Made by a program: the position numbers and the translations under genes. Source: Tridacna crocea (lineage: Eukaryota; Mollusca; Bivalvia; Cardiida; Cardiidae). From it: a stretch of 64,000 nucleotides of DNA. The stretch is from NCBI GenBank assembly GCA_943736015.1, contig OX031071.1:13922119-13986118 (forward strand), read 5' to 3'. Below are positions 32,206-42,600 of the stretch, one piece after another. The notes under the pieces were generated by a model. It saw only the letters and a list, made by a program, of their open reading frames with translations, was not told where the DNA came from and ran no database searches. Each line of letters opens with the position of its first letter. The stretch's first letter is position 1.

Positions 32206-32211
32206 AATAAA
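32206..32211 (+). terminator. Likely poly(A) signal of lectin 1
   Basis: AATAAA 79 bases after the stop codon. Confidence 0.6.
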
Positions 32212-32299
32212 GACACATTGACATGAATGATAATTATGTTGTTTGATCGAACAATATCTGTAACCCTCTGGCTGGGAGTACAACTTACTGAACGTCTGC

Positions 32300-32367
32300 G
32301 GACAGTGTAGATTAAGATCAGGCTGCACATAACATGCAGTCTGATCTTTGATCTGCACTGTCCGATA
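32300..32367. mobile_element. Family C hairpin
   Basis: GACAGTGTAGATTAAGATCAG pairs with CTGATCTTTGATCTGCACTGTC across the loop GCTGCACATAACATGCAGT. Confidence 0.8.
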
Positions 32368-32636
32368 GGGAGATGTCACTCTCAAAATTTGAAATAGCAA
32401 TATTTAGGATTCTACTATCAAAGTGAACTGTTCACGTTAGTTATTGGGCAGGAAAAAGATTAAGTATTGAGCAATCCATCTTGTGTAAAAGCTACTTTAA
32501 ACAAGATTGCTTTGGACAATATTATGAGAAAAGCAGAAAAAGCTAGTAACCAGGTCCTGTTGTGGCATTTTTCAGGGGATCCATCTTAACTTAGACTAGT
32601 GCGAGGTCTCTTTCTCAATAGAAGATGAATACTAAT

Positions 32637-32735
32637 GCCCTTATTCATAAACCTTTCCTTAAAATAACACTCTTTGTCTTATTCTCCTGTTCTTTTTTAT
32701 ACAAAATCCATAAGCCAATCAAGCTGTGTTACTGT
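32637..32735. repeat. Family F half copy
   Basis: ATTCATAAACC..GTCTTATTCTCC..AAGCCAATCAAGC. It ends where the satellite begins. Confidence 0.5.
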
Positions 32736-32737
32736 CA

Positions 32738-34020
32738 ACTACTGTCGAGCTGGCTCAACAGGCTTTGATTCTGACATATATATGTATTTTTACTGTTGAG
32801 CTGGCGGTTGAGCTGGAATGTCGAGCTGGCTCAACGGATATTGATCGAAATATATGTATAAATATTTTCCTGTTGAGCTGGCGTTTGAGCTGGATTATCG
32901 AGCTGGCTCAACGGACTTTGACATATATGTATATATATTGCTGTTGAACTGGCTGATGAGCTGGAATGTCGAGCTGGCTCAACGGACATTGATCGAAACA
33001 TATGTATAAATATTTTTCCTGTTGAACTGGCGGTTGAGCTGGAATGTTAAGCTGGCTCGGCGGACATTGATCTAAACATATGTATAAATACTTTTACCGT
33101 AGGGCTAGCTGTTGAGCTGGAATGTCGAGCTGGCTCAACGGACATTGATCGAAACATATGTATAAATACTTTTACTGTTGAACTGGCGGTTGAGCTGGAA
33201 TGTTAAGCTGGCTCAGCGGACATTGATCTAAACATATGTATAAATACTTTTACTGGTGGGCTAGCGGTTGAGCTGGAATGTCGAGGTAGCTCAACGGACA
33301 TGGATCTAGTACTTTTGCTGTTGAGCTTGGCGTTGAGCTGGAATGTCGAGGTGGCTCAACAGACTCCCATTTTGACATTTATATGTATATTTGCTGTTGA
33401 TCTGGTGGTAAAGCTGGAATGCCGAGGTGGCTCTACAGACTTTGATAATGACATATATATGTATTTTTGCTGTTGAGCTGGCTGTTGAGCTGGAAAGTCG
33501 ATCTGGCTCAACGGACATTGATCGAAATATATGTATAAGTATTTTACTTGTTAGCTGGCGTTTGAGCTGGAATATCAAGCTGGCTCAATGGACTTTGATT
33601 TTGACATATATATGTATTTTTGCTGTTGTGCTGGTGGTTGAGCTGGAATGTCGAGCTGGCTCAACGGACATTGATCGAAATATATGTATAAGTATTTTAC
33701 TGTTGAGCAGGCGTTTGAGCTGGAATATCAAGCTGGCTCAATGGACTTTGATTTTGACATATATATGTATTTTTGCTGTTGTGCTGGTGGTTGAGCTGGA
33801 ATGTCGAGCTGGCTCAACAGGCTTTCATTTTGACATATATACGTATTTTTGCTGTTGAGCTGGCCGTTGAGCTGGAATGTTGAGCTGGCTCAAGGGACTT
33901 TGATTTTGAGATATAACATGTATGTTTTTTTTGCTGTTCAGCTGGCTCAACAGACTTTGATTTTCACATATATATGCAGTTTTGCTGTTGAGCTGGCGGT
34001 CGAGCTGGAATGTCGAACAT
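32738..34020 (-). repeat. Second array of the ~80 bp GAGCTGGAATGTCGAGCTGG repeat
   Basis: About 15 units, all in the orientation of the right half of the fold-back element. The two spacer types (TTTGATTTTGACATATATAT and ATTGATCGAAACATATGTAT) again alternate. No inverted ends were seen. ORFs through it are artefacts of the repeat. Confidence 0.9.
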
Positions 34021-34029
34021 GTTTCTTGA

Positions 34030-34372
34030 CGAATCAAAATTTTCCCTAACAATTTTTAAAAGGGTCACCCAAGGAGAATATCTCTGTGAAATTATCTCAG
34101 AATCTGATCAGCAGTTTCAGAGGAGAAGATTTAAAAAAAAAAAATTCTTAGAAAATTCCATTTGGTTGCAATGGCATCCAGAGTTTCTGGTGGAATCAAA
34201 CTCTCTGAACAATTCTAAAGAGGACCTCCCTAGGAACATTCCAGCTATTTTTGTCCAACACTGGCTCAGCGGTTTAGGAGGAATGGACGTTTAAAGAATT
34301 GTTGACGACGCATGACGGACGACGGACACCGGGTGATCCTAAAAGCCGCCTCCCAGGTGCTCTGGTTAGATA
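34030..34372 (+). repeat. Interspersed repeat ending in a GACGGACGACGGACACCGGG tail
   Basis: Contains TTTCAGAGGAGAAGATTT and closes with GGTGATCCTAAAAGCCGCC..CAGGTGCTCTGG. This layout is common as a dispersed repeat in bivalve DNA. It abuts the satellite. Confidence 0.6.
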
Positions 34373-34404
34373 AAAAGGAGTTTTCTTTTAAGTACATTTC
34401 CGTT

Positions 34405-34545
34405 GACAAACAGTTTGTACGTTCGATTTCTTAGGGCTGTCTATCAATTTCGTGGGCAGTTTTCACCGACCGATTGATAGATGTGAAAACTTCATCGAGG
34501 TTGCCGATGTCTTCCATAATCGATTTTGATTAGCGCTGCTATGTT
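34405..34545 (+). repeat. Family L fragment
   Basis: GTTGACAAACAGTTTGTACG and TTGATAGATGTGAAAAC match family L in order but with a gap. Confidence 0.5.
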
Positions 34546-34587
34546 TAAGCATTTTGCTAGCTGCTTATCGCGACTCAATGACCGTTT

Positions 34588-34655
34588 GCGGCCAGCCTAG
34601 ATCAATATCAGACTGCACAGAACGTGCAGTCTGATCCTAGATCTACGCTGTCCGA
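34588..34655. mobile_element. Family C hairpin
   Basis: GATCAATATCAGACTGCAC / GTGCAGTCTGATCCTAGATC, flanked by GCGGCCAGC and GCTGTCCGA. Downstream CCCGAAACATA and AACAATTTTTGGG match the complete copy at 41015-41179. Confidence 0.8.
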
Positions 34656-34759
34656 TCTGGAGATATTTTTCCCCGAAACATACCTTTGAAATAACAATTT
34701 TTGGGTTTTTACTATCGAATTGAAAATGTCATTTTAGTTACTTAACAGAATAAGGTTTA

Positions 34760-35260
34760 AGACCGTTGAAAGCGTCGTCTTACGAACGGGGTAAGATGTA
34801 GTTAATGAGTGGGCTGAGTTGTGACGAGTGCGCTAGAGTGCACTAAAGGTTTTCCTAAGGTTTGTCCAAATGACCTCGTTTGCGACTTAAATCAGTTCTT
34901 AGACTCTCACCATCAGTATGTATCATCAAATCCAAGACTCTGACGAATTATCAGTAGTATTTGACTGACAATGAGGCCTATAGCTTGAACATAAGTTTTT
35001 TGTTTCATGCTACAAGCCCATATAAAACTTGAGCCATCAGGGGTTAGTCAAGGTTTCCATAGTATCATTAGGACAAAGTTGGGAAAGGTCTTCTAGACGA
35101 CGTTACATACCAAATGTTTTAGCTTTAAGCACTTTGCATTCGAACAAGAAGTTTTTTTAAGTAAATGTATTCACTATATAAGCCTGTATGAAAAAACTTT
35201 TCCCCATAGGCCATTTGGCATACCTGGGGTGTTAGGAACCATCATATCCCTCGGCTGTAA
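34760..35260. other. No recognised feature
   Basis: Unique-looking AT-rich sequence; no ORF of note. Confidence 0.4.
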
Positions 35261-35261
35261 T

Positions 35262-35645
35262 TGGTGGATTGACATGCGTCAGATCGACCAATCATCGCCC
35301 GGATATACGCCGGTTTACCGTTCTGAAAATTTTAAGGCTCCTCTTATAAAAGAAAATCTGAGTTTCAATATTTTCTATTAGAATCTTTCTAAGTATATTT
35401 CAGTTGACAAACAGTTCATACATTCATTTTATATGGTGGTTTATCAATTCCGATTGACGTTTCATGGACAAATAGACAGATGTGAATAAATTCATCGATG
35501 TTGTTTATGTCGTTGCTAAACAACTGTCAATGGCGCGCTATGCATAGAATCACGTGATTCTCATTTCAAAATGGCAATCTCCTTGATACGGACGAGGGTA
35601 TATAGATGTAGGTACGGAATCATCCGAGTTATGACGAGTGCCCAC
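35262..35645 (+). repeat. Interspersed repeat family L, copy 2
   Basis: Aligns to 1-330 from CGCCGGTTTACCGTTCTGAA to CCGAGTTATGACGAGTG. The 5' end (35262-35300) extends past the window edge in the first copy. Confidence 0.7.
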
Positions 35646-35674
35646 ATACGGAACAAATTTTGACCCCAAATATT

Positions 35675-35759
35675 TAGCATTATGTGATAGGCTCTATGAG
35701 GAGCGTTCAAATTTCTTAAAAATTTGAGCGCTCCTCATAGAGCCTATCACATAATGCTA
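35675..35759. repeat. Near-perfect 85 bp hairpin
   Basis: TAGCATTATGTGATAGGCTC..GGAGCG is repeated inverted as CGCTCC..GAGCCTATCACATAATGCTA, with an AT-rich loop that itself pairs (CAAATTT / AAATTTG). Confidence 0.9.
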
Positions 35760-35791
35760 TATGACCAAGATTGGCGCACTATCTCTGTACA

Positions 35792-35948
35792 TCAATAGCA
35801 AGCAAAGCACCGATTGGCGTTACACTCACGAAATTGCAATGTAAAGTAATGGCCTTCGGCACACAATATTCTGCTCGGATCACTGGCTGGTATACACTTG
35901 TAGTCTCCACATTTCAAATTAATGTAAGGTCCTCTCGACGTTTTACTC
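35792..35948 (-). CDS. Possible cysteine-rich terminal exon (Kazal-like?)
   Basis: On the - strand a pyrimidine-biased stretch ends in ATCTGCAG at 35949, then an open frame runs to TGA at 35792-35794. It contains KCGDYKCIPASDPSR, ILCAEGHY and ECNANRCFACY: C-x4-C-x10-C-x12-C-x4-C-x2-C. The PxxxLCAEGxxF..C..C part loosely resembles Kazal-type inhibitors, but the spacing is longer than usual. No upstream exon was found, and the sulfotransferase gene starts 290 bases away on the other strand. Confidence 0.3.
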
Positions 35949-36240
35949 CTGCAGATACGGTTTGAAAAATGAATGTAGCGAAAGGCAACAATACATCTTG
36001 CTATCGGCAATTCCTTTTTCTTTCATCACACCTCTTTTAGTTATATTAATTAACTTCAGCTCAATATGTGTTGACTATTTCATTTTACAAAGGGCTATCT
36101 TACAAAGTTGTCTGATTCAAATAAGTTCCAGATGCTTTGAAAATTTTTATATCTTTCACTAACAAGAGAAAAAAGAAACAAATTTTCTTAAAAGGCTGTA
36201 CATATTTTCGCTGTGGTTGACATAAAGAAGTTTGGATAAG

Positions 36241-36600
36241 ATGTCATGTGTTAAAAGAAATCTCGCCACTCCATGCATTTTGCTTGTCGGCGTGACATTC
36301 TTTATGTTTGTAACCTGGATGAATGAAAAAGTTAGGAGGGCGCCTGTTTTGAATCGAGCATTTCAGCTCCCAACATTTTCTGGATGTGCCTCGAAGACTC
36401 TAAATAGGCTTGTAAACTTGCCTCTTACAGTCAATCTTCGAGCCAACGTCGATGTCACTAGTTTCGAAATAACGGGTTGTTTCGAGGTAGATTCTGAGAA
36501 ATTGGGACTCTACAGAATAGTTCACGAAAGGAATTTTGGACATACTATCTGTAAGCCAACAAATAAGAAGTTCTTTCCATCCAATCAACACGAAGAACCT
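36241..36600 (+). CDS. Sulfotransferase exon 1 (membrane anchor and stem)
   Basis: Residues 1-120. Donor AACCT|GTAAGTATA. The frame stays open to 36654 past the donor. Confidence 0.85.
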
Positions 36601-39600
36601 GTAAGTATAAGCTTTGTGCTTCGGCGGTTAGACGGGTCGTTTGAACAAGGTTAAATGAGTTACGGAGATACTCGTAGCATGCTTGTACCATTTAAAAAGT
36701 TACCAAAATGCAACCAGCGCTTACAGCCTACGATTTGTAAGCATAATACATATTTCAATTTTTAAATAAATCAATATATATGCTGTTGGTCTATCAATAC
36801 ATATTAGTGCAAAGCAAGACGTAGCAAAAGTGTTTAATGTATATGTCGTAGTCCAAACTGGAATCTAGGCAGATCCGGAATCTGCCTAGACCAAATTGGA
36901 ATTCTATTTTGGTCCAGACCAAATCAGAATTCTAATTTGGTCTAGACAGATTCCAGATCTGCCTAGACCAAATTAGGATTCCAGTTTGGCTAGGCAGATC
37001 CAGAATCTGCCTAGACCAAATTGGAATTTTTAATTTAAACTCAAAATTAAAAGAGGCAGTTACTCAGAAATTCAGAGTAAGAATAAATTTTGAATGTTTT
37101 GTACTTTAGCAGGAAAAAAATGTAGGAAATGGAGCATATGTGGGAAAAAAAGATATTTCTTTAACTAGAAATACAGGTATATCTTAGTTGTAATTATATG
37201 TGGATCGGTTTGATTTAATAGAAAGAAATCATGAAATAATCCAATAATGAAGTAGTAAGCATTGTAGGAAAATATTTGTTTTCCTAAGAATTCTACCACA
37301 GAGTTGTAGTTGTAAACCTGTTTTATTTTTTGTAGGACTGATATTATAGAAATGAGAAAAGTGAGAAATAAATCTGGTAGAAATTATGGTGGAAAAAGGA
37401 GAATTGTTCATACTGTATACTCTTTATATTTTTCCCAATAAATGGTAATTAACCTTTTCCCAAACAATCCCTGGTTTTTATGGGTCTAGAATAGTAGCCT
37501 TTTAAAAAAAAATTGTGGGAAAAGGAGAAAATGCTGGTAACCAGCATTTTCTCCTTTTCCCACAATGTTTTCTACCCTGTCATAGACAGAAATCATCTTT
37601 TCAGCAAGAGTTGAATTGTCGTCTGCAAATGCTTTCAATTTGGTCTAGTCCAAAAGTTTGTCGTTTGGGGAAGGGTTAATAATATGTGATGGGTCAACCT
37701 GGCACAAGTATGATGTGTGAAGTGAAAGTTGACATTGTCAAAGTGATGTTAACCCTTTACCACTCAATGCTGACTTTTAACGAACCTGGAAAAGGAAACT
37801 TTTGAAAACTTTATGCGGAAAGAAGAAAATTCTGGTAACTTGCTTTTTCTCCTGTTCCCACAATATTTTCTACCTATCAAAGAAAACATGCTCAATCTTA
37901 ACCACATTGAAATCGTTGTCTGCACATAATTTCAATTTGGACAAAGCTAAAACTTTGTCATCTGGTAAAGGGTTAACTGCCAAATTAGTTACCTGTAAAA
38001 GTGTGAATCTGTGATATCTTTTTGACCAATCACACATACAGGAACCATCTGGCAACCCTTTACATGTAATAAAAGAGATCACAGACAGTTTACATATATG
38101 TCTGGGTCAATAGTTTTCAAACATGTGACAGTTTATTAGATAGGTAAACATATCAACTTACAGAAAATCCACTGAAGTGAAATTTTAGTCTTGGTCAGCT
38201 AATGCAGTCAGTGCAGCCTGACCAGTTTCGATACTTATTGCAATTTCTGGATGGTCTTTTTTTAAATAAAGGGTCATATTTACTGAAGCACTTTTGTTTT
38301 TGAAATGATACATTGTACTTAATTGCTTTGTTCATGAATAATAAATGCCAAAATAAAAAAAATAATAATGACAATAAAATGTAGACAAAAGACCAAACTT
38401 TAATAATGTACACGCTGATCTTTGTCTACACTTCCTAAAAAAGATATGATTTAAGTTGGGAACTACATAAATAGAAGAAAGAGAATAAATTCATAACTTA
38501 TTACTTTTTTTTTTCCTTTTATATAAATGTGTTTACTTAATATAGCATTTATTGAAAAAGGTATAAAAATCAAAGCTCAGGTGATAAAGATTTTTTTTTT
38601 GGTTAAAATGGGTATTTACTGAAAATATTCTAAAAAAGAAAAGATTCCAATTTGGTCTAGGCAGATCCTGTATCTGCCTAGCCAAACTGGAATTCTAAGT
38701 TGGCCTAGGCAGATCTGGAATCTGCCTAGACCAAACAAGAATTCTATTTTGGTCTAGACCAAATCAGAATTCTAGTTTGGCCTAGGCAAATTCCAGATCT
38801 GCCTAGGCCGATTCCGGATCTGCCTGGATTCCAATCTGGCCTACGACATATACATATATATGATGAACAAAAGTTGCAGTTTAGGGGAAAAAAAAAGACT
38901 TTTGAACGAGTTCAGAACAATGTTTTGAACTTTGAATTTTGTCTTTATATATTATGACTTACTATCATAATTTATTTCATGCTTTCCGGTAGGATATCGA
39001 GAAATAGCAGTGAAAATATTTTTCGATGTTACACAGGTACGACCAGTGAAAATATCGATTTCCATGTTCTTGTTGCCTAGGTAAATTGCACGTGCCTCAA
39101 AACCAGATGAAAATATGACGTCATTCACCTTACATTTCTCGCGCTTGACGTAATATTGTAATGCGTTGCTATGTGGGAGGGTACGCCACGGGAAATAACG
39201 GAAAAGAACTGTAATGGATTTTCATAAAGTCTCTCCCTGAAAGGGTTAAAAGCATGAAATAAATAGATTTTTTTTTCGGTGAAAGATCGAAATATATTTC
39301 ATCCAAAGAACACCATCTGTAATATTTTCACCAGTGGCGATGGTGTTCACTCGATGAAATACATTTCGATTTTCCACCGAAAGAAACAAATATCCTCTAT
39401 AACTTTGAACAAGTATTAAATAAATCATGTCCATAGGTTAAAGGTCAAGGTCACGACAAGGTCAGATCTGTTGCTTTTTTGTGGTAGTAATTGTGTCGGT
39501 CCTATTACTTTTTTCATGTATTAGCGATTTTCAGCACAAGTTTTGCAGAATTATTCAGCACAAATACATGATGAGTGGAGCACAAGAACCTTATATATAA

Positions 39601-42600
39601 AAAGTAAAAGCAAGGTCAGAATTGTTTTCAAAATGAAATGTTGTATACTTTGTCTATGTTTATGTGCACGACTCACAGGAAAATGTTACTATTTCAGGAT
39701 CATTAATTACTCCTAAGTGACGCGTCTTGTTTTTGATTTCTATCTTCTTTTTTAAATTTCAGACGGCCCTCGCCAGTTTGGCAGGATCAGGTAATACGTG
39801 GACGCGTCACCTGTTTGAAGAACTGACTGGTATGAATATAAAGGAAATAATGATTTTATAACTTCCTCTGGATTTGTACTGGCTTTGAACTGTGTAAGAA
39901 CACTAAATTCAGTGATATAAGTGACATCATAATCACTACAAAATCGAAAGAAACAAAATATTGTGTAGAGTGATTTTTTTTTCCATTGAAAGCATGTTAG
40001 ATGAAATTGAAATTGTTCGTTTAATGGAAGTTCGAAATCCATTTGTAGTTTTTAGCTCACCTTCGCAAAATTGCCGAAGATGAACCTTTGTAATCAGTCT
40101 TTGCCGTTTGTTTATGGTCGTTTATGGTCGGTCAGTCCGTCCGTTCACCAGTCTGTCATCAATCCGTTTGCCTTGAACGACGTCTTAACCAATACTCCTG
40201 GCCTAACTTTGAAGTAATTCATCGTGGACATCTAAAGACTTTTAATCAATGGACTGTCCGTTTGATTTTAATCAGTTTTTATAACCGTATAATAGATCTT
40301 TATTTGCGTGCTGATATTTTTAATGCTGTAATTTTTTACGCATGTTTAGAATTAGTAAAAATTAAAATCGTAAAAATTTAAATCACGTGTTTTTAGCTCA
40401 GATCCGTAAACTTTTACAGCAGTAAAAAAAAACCCGTTATACGATATTTGGGAAATGATCCTACCGCAGAACGGTTTAAGTGGAACACAATGCCTAACAG
40501 AACTAAAAGCAACAAAACCTTTAACACGTTCCCAAACGAGAAGTTTCAGAAATTCAAAGCAGTTTAAGGCAACAACAACAGGAAAAATTGAACTTAACCC
40601 TTTACTCCATAGATACTCATTTCTACGCATTGCTTGTAGGAGCCTTTTGAAAACATTGTGGCAAAAGGTGAAATTGCTCGTGACGAGCAATTTCACCTTT
40701 TGCCACAATGTTTTCTATGCTATCAATAGGTGTCATAAACACATAAGAAAAAACAGCTTCACCCTTGCTGTTGTTTAAGGTCAATTAGGGATACCATGGA
40801 AATGTCTTATGGGGTAAAGGGTTAAAACCTGAAAGTGTTCTCGGGTGGGTAGAAATTATTATGGAAAAAGGATGAAGGTCACCTGCAGTTTCTCCTTTTT
40901 CACAAAGTTTTCTAAACTCCTCGTTTTAGGTTCGTTAAAAGCATCTACAGGTGAACTGTCCAAAGTAAACTGGGAACTTTCCATATTCTCTGTAAAGAAA
41001 CCATTTCAAAGAGATTAACCCTTTGGCTGCTGATCGCGTCTCACAGACGTTTTGCGGACAGCATAGATCAAGATCAGTCTGATCTTGGATCTACGCTGTC
41101 CGATCTGGAACTTTCTTTCCCCGAAACATAATTTTAAAATAACAATTTTTGGGGTGTATACTATCGAATTAAGGGTTAACGTAAAGATTTTACTGATCCT
41201 GCATAATTGTTTTCCCATCTGCTCATTAGTAGTGCAAAACATTTAGTATCACAGACTTCGACAAACTAAAAACGCTGTTGTTCACTGATGAATGAAAAGC
41301 GGCTATGAAAGAAAGAGACTCTTACAAAATACAACCTCATACCGTTCCAGAAAAAAAAAAAAATAACCTTTAAATCCGTATTTTTAGGAAATGAGCCAAA
41401 TAATTATATAGAGTAATATACGTAAGTCTTGGAAACTTAAATCTAGAACGTCTACAAGAAAGTCAAGGTTATGATAAAGAATGTCAAAAGTATTGCAACA
41501 TCTCCGATTGAGCATCTTCTTGCAAACAGCAGGTATACTAATAATTAAAACTCTAAAGAAACTACAGATACTTAAGCCAAAAAAACCTCTTCTGTCAACC
41601 GTTCTGAAATGCTACAGAGAAATAAAACTACCGAAGAAAAAAATAAAGGCTGAATTTCAATTTTAACATTTTTGAGTATAACAATAAACTGTTTCATTCA
41701 AAGAACTCAAGTTTGTTTTATCAAGCCCATGACTTCTTCCCAGGTAAAGACAAATTACATCGTCAATTTCTAAAGTATTTACATAGAGAATATTTTTTTG
41801 GTGAATATTTGAAATTCATTTCATGGAGTGAAAATATTACCGATGGTGTTCACTCGATGAAATAAATTTCACTCTTTAACCGAAAAAAAAAAAAACAATC
41901 ATTCTATTAATTTCATGCTTTTAACCTTTTTTGGGAGGAACTTTATCAAAATCCAGCACAGTTCTTTTCCGTTATTCCCCCTGGTGTACCTACGTATAAT
42001 ATTACGTCATACGCGAGAAATGTAAGGTAAATGACGTCATACTTTCACCTGGTTGTGAGGCATGCGCAATTTACAACAAGAACATGAAAATCGGTGTTTT
42101 CACTGGTCGTACCCGTGTAAGATCGAAAAATATTTTCGCTGCTATTTCTCGATATCCTACCGGAAAGCATGAAATAAAAGATACTATTCTATCAATTCTA
42201 TTTGATAATTTCATTGGTATCTGACAAAAAAGTGATCTGCCTTCCTCCTAGAAAGAAACTAAAATAATCCCAGTTCCAAAACTAGGAAAAGATACCTCTG
42301 ACCCAAATAGCTACAGACCCTTAGCTTTCACAAGTGGAGTGCAACACGCGAAAAGGGTCATTCGGACATTTGCGTAAAGTGTCGTCTCTGATCAGTGTGT
42401 GCAGTCCGCACAGGCTAATCCGAAACGACACTTTCCGAATTTATGTGATTTTCTGTTTTACGCAAGTCTACTGTAGCAGAAAATCTAATGTAGTCGTAAA
42501 GTGTCGTCTCGGATTAGCCTGCGCGGACAGCGCAGGCTAATCCGAGACGACACTTTACGCAAATGTCCGAATGCACCTTTTCGTGTGTTGCACTCCAAGT

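Larger units (their letters stand above)
36838..38854. mobile_element. 2.0 kb non-autonomous element with ~190 bp inverted ends
   Basis: Both ends start TGTATATGTCGTAG (inverted at the right, 38841-38854). The ~190 base arms (36838-37030; 38642-38854) are filled with self-complementary blocks CTAGGCAGATC / GATCTGCCTAG and AATTCTAATTTGG / CCAAATTAGAATT. The interior has no transposase ORF and carries two family A MITEs, a family J-like hairpin (38190-38235) and a family C fragment (38390-38440). It sits in intron 1 of the sulfotransferase gene. Confidence 0.85.

Noticed and set aside
33427..33858. 143-codon ORF with repeated AVELAVELECRAGSTD
   Set aside because: It is the satellite read through; the unit happens to be near a multiple of three.
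41481..41666. 61-codon lysine-rich ORF in the sulfotransferase intron
   Set aside because: Low-complexity composition, no splice sites matching the gene's phases and no known motif.
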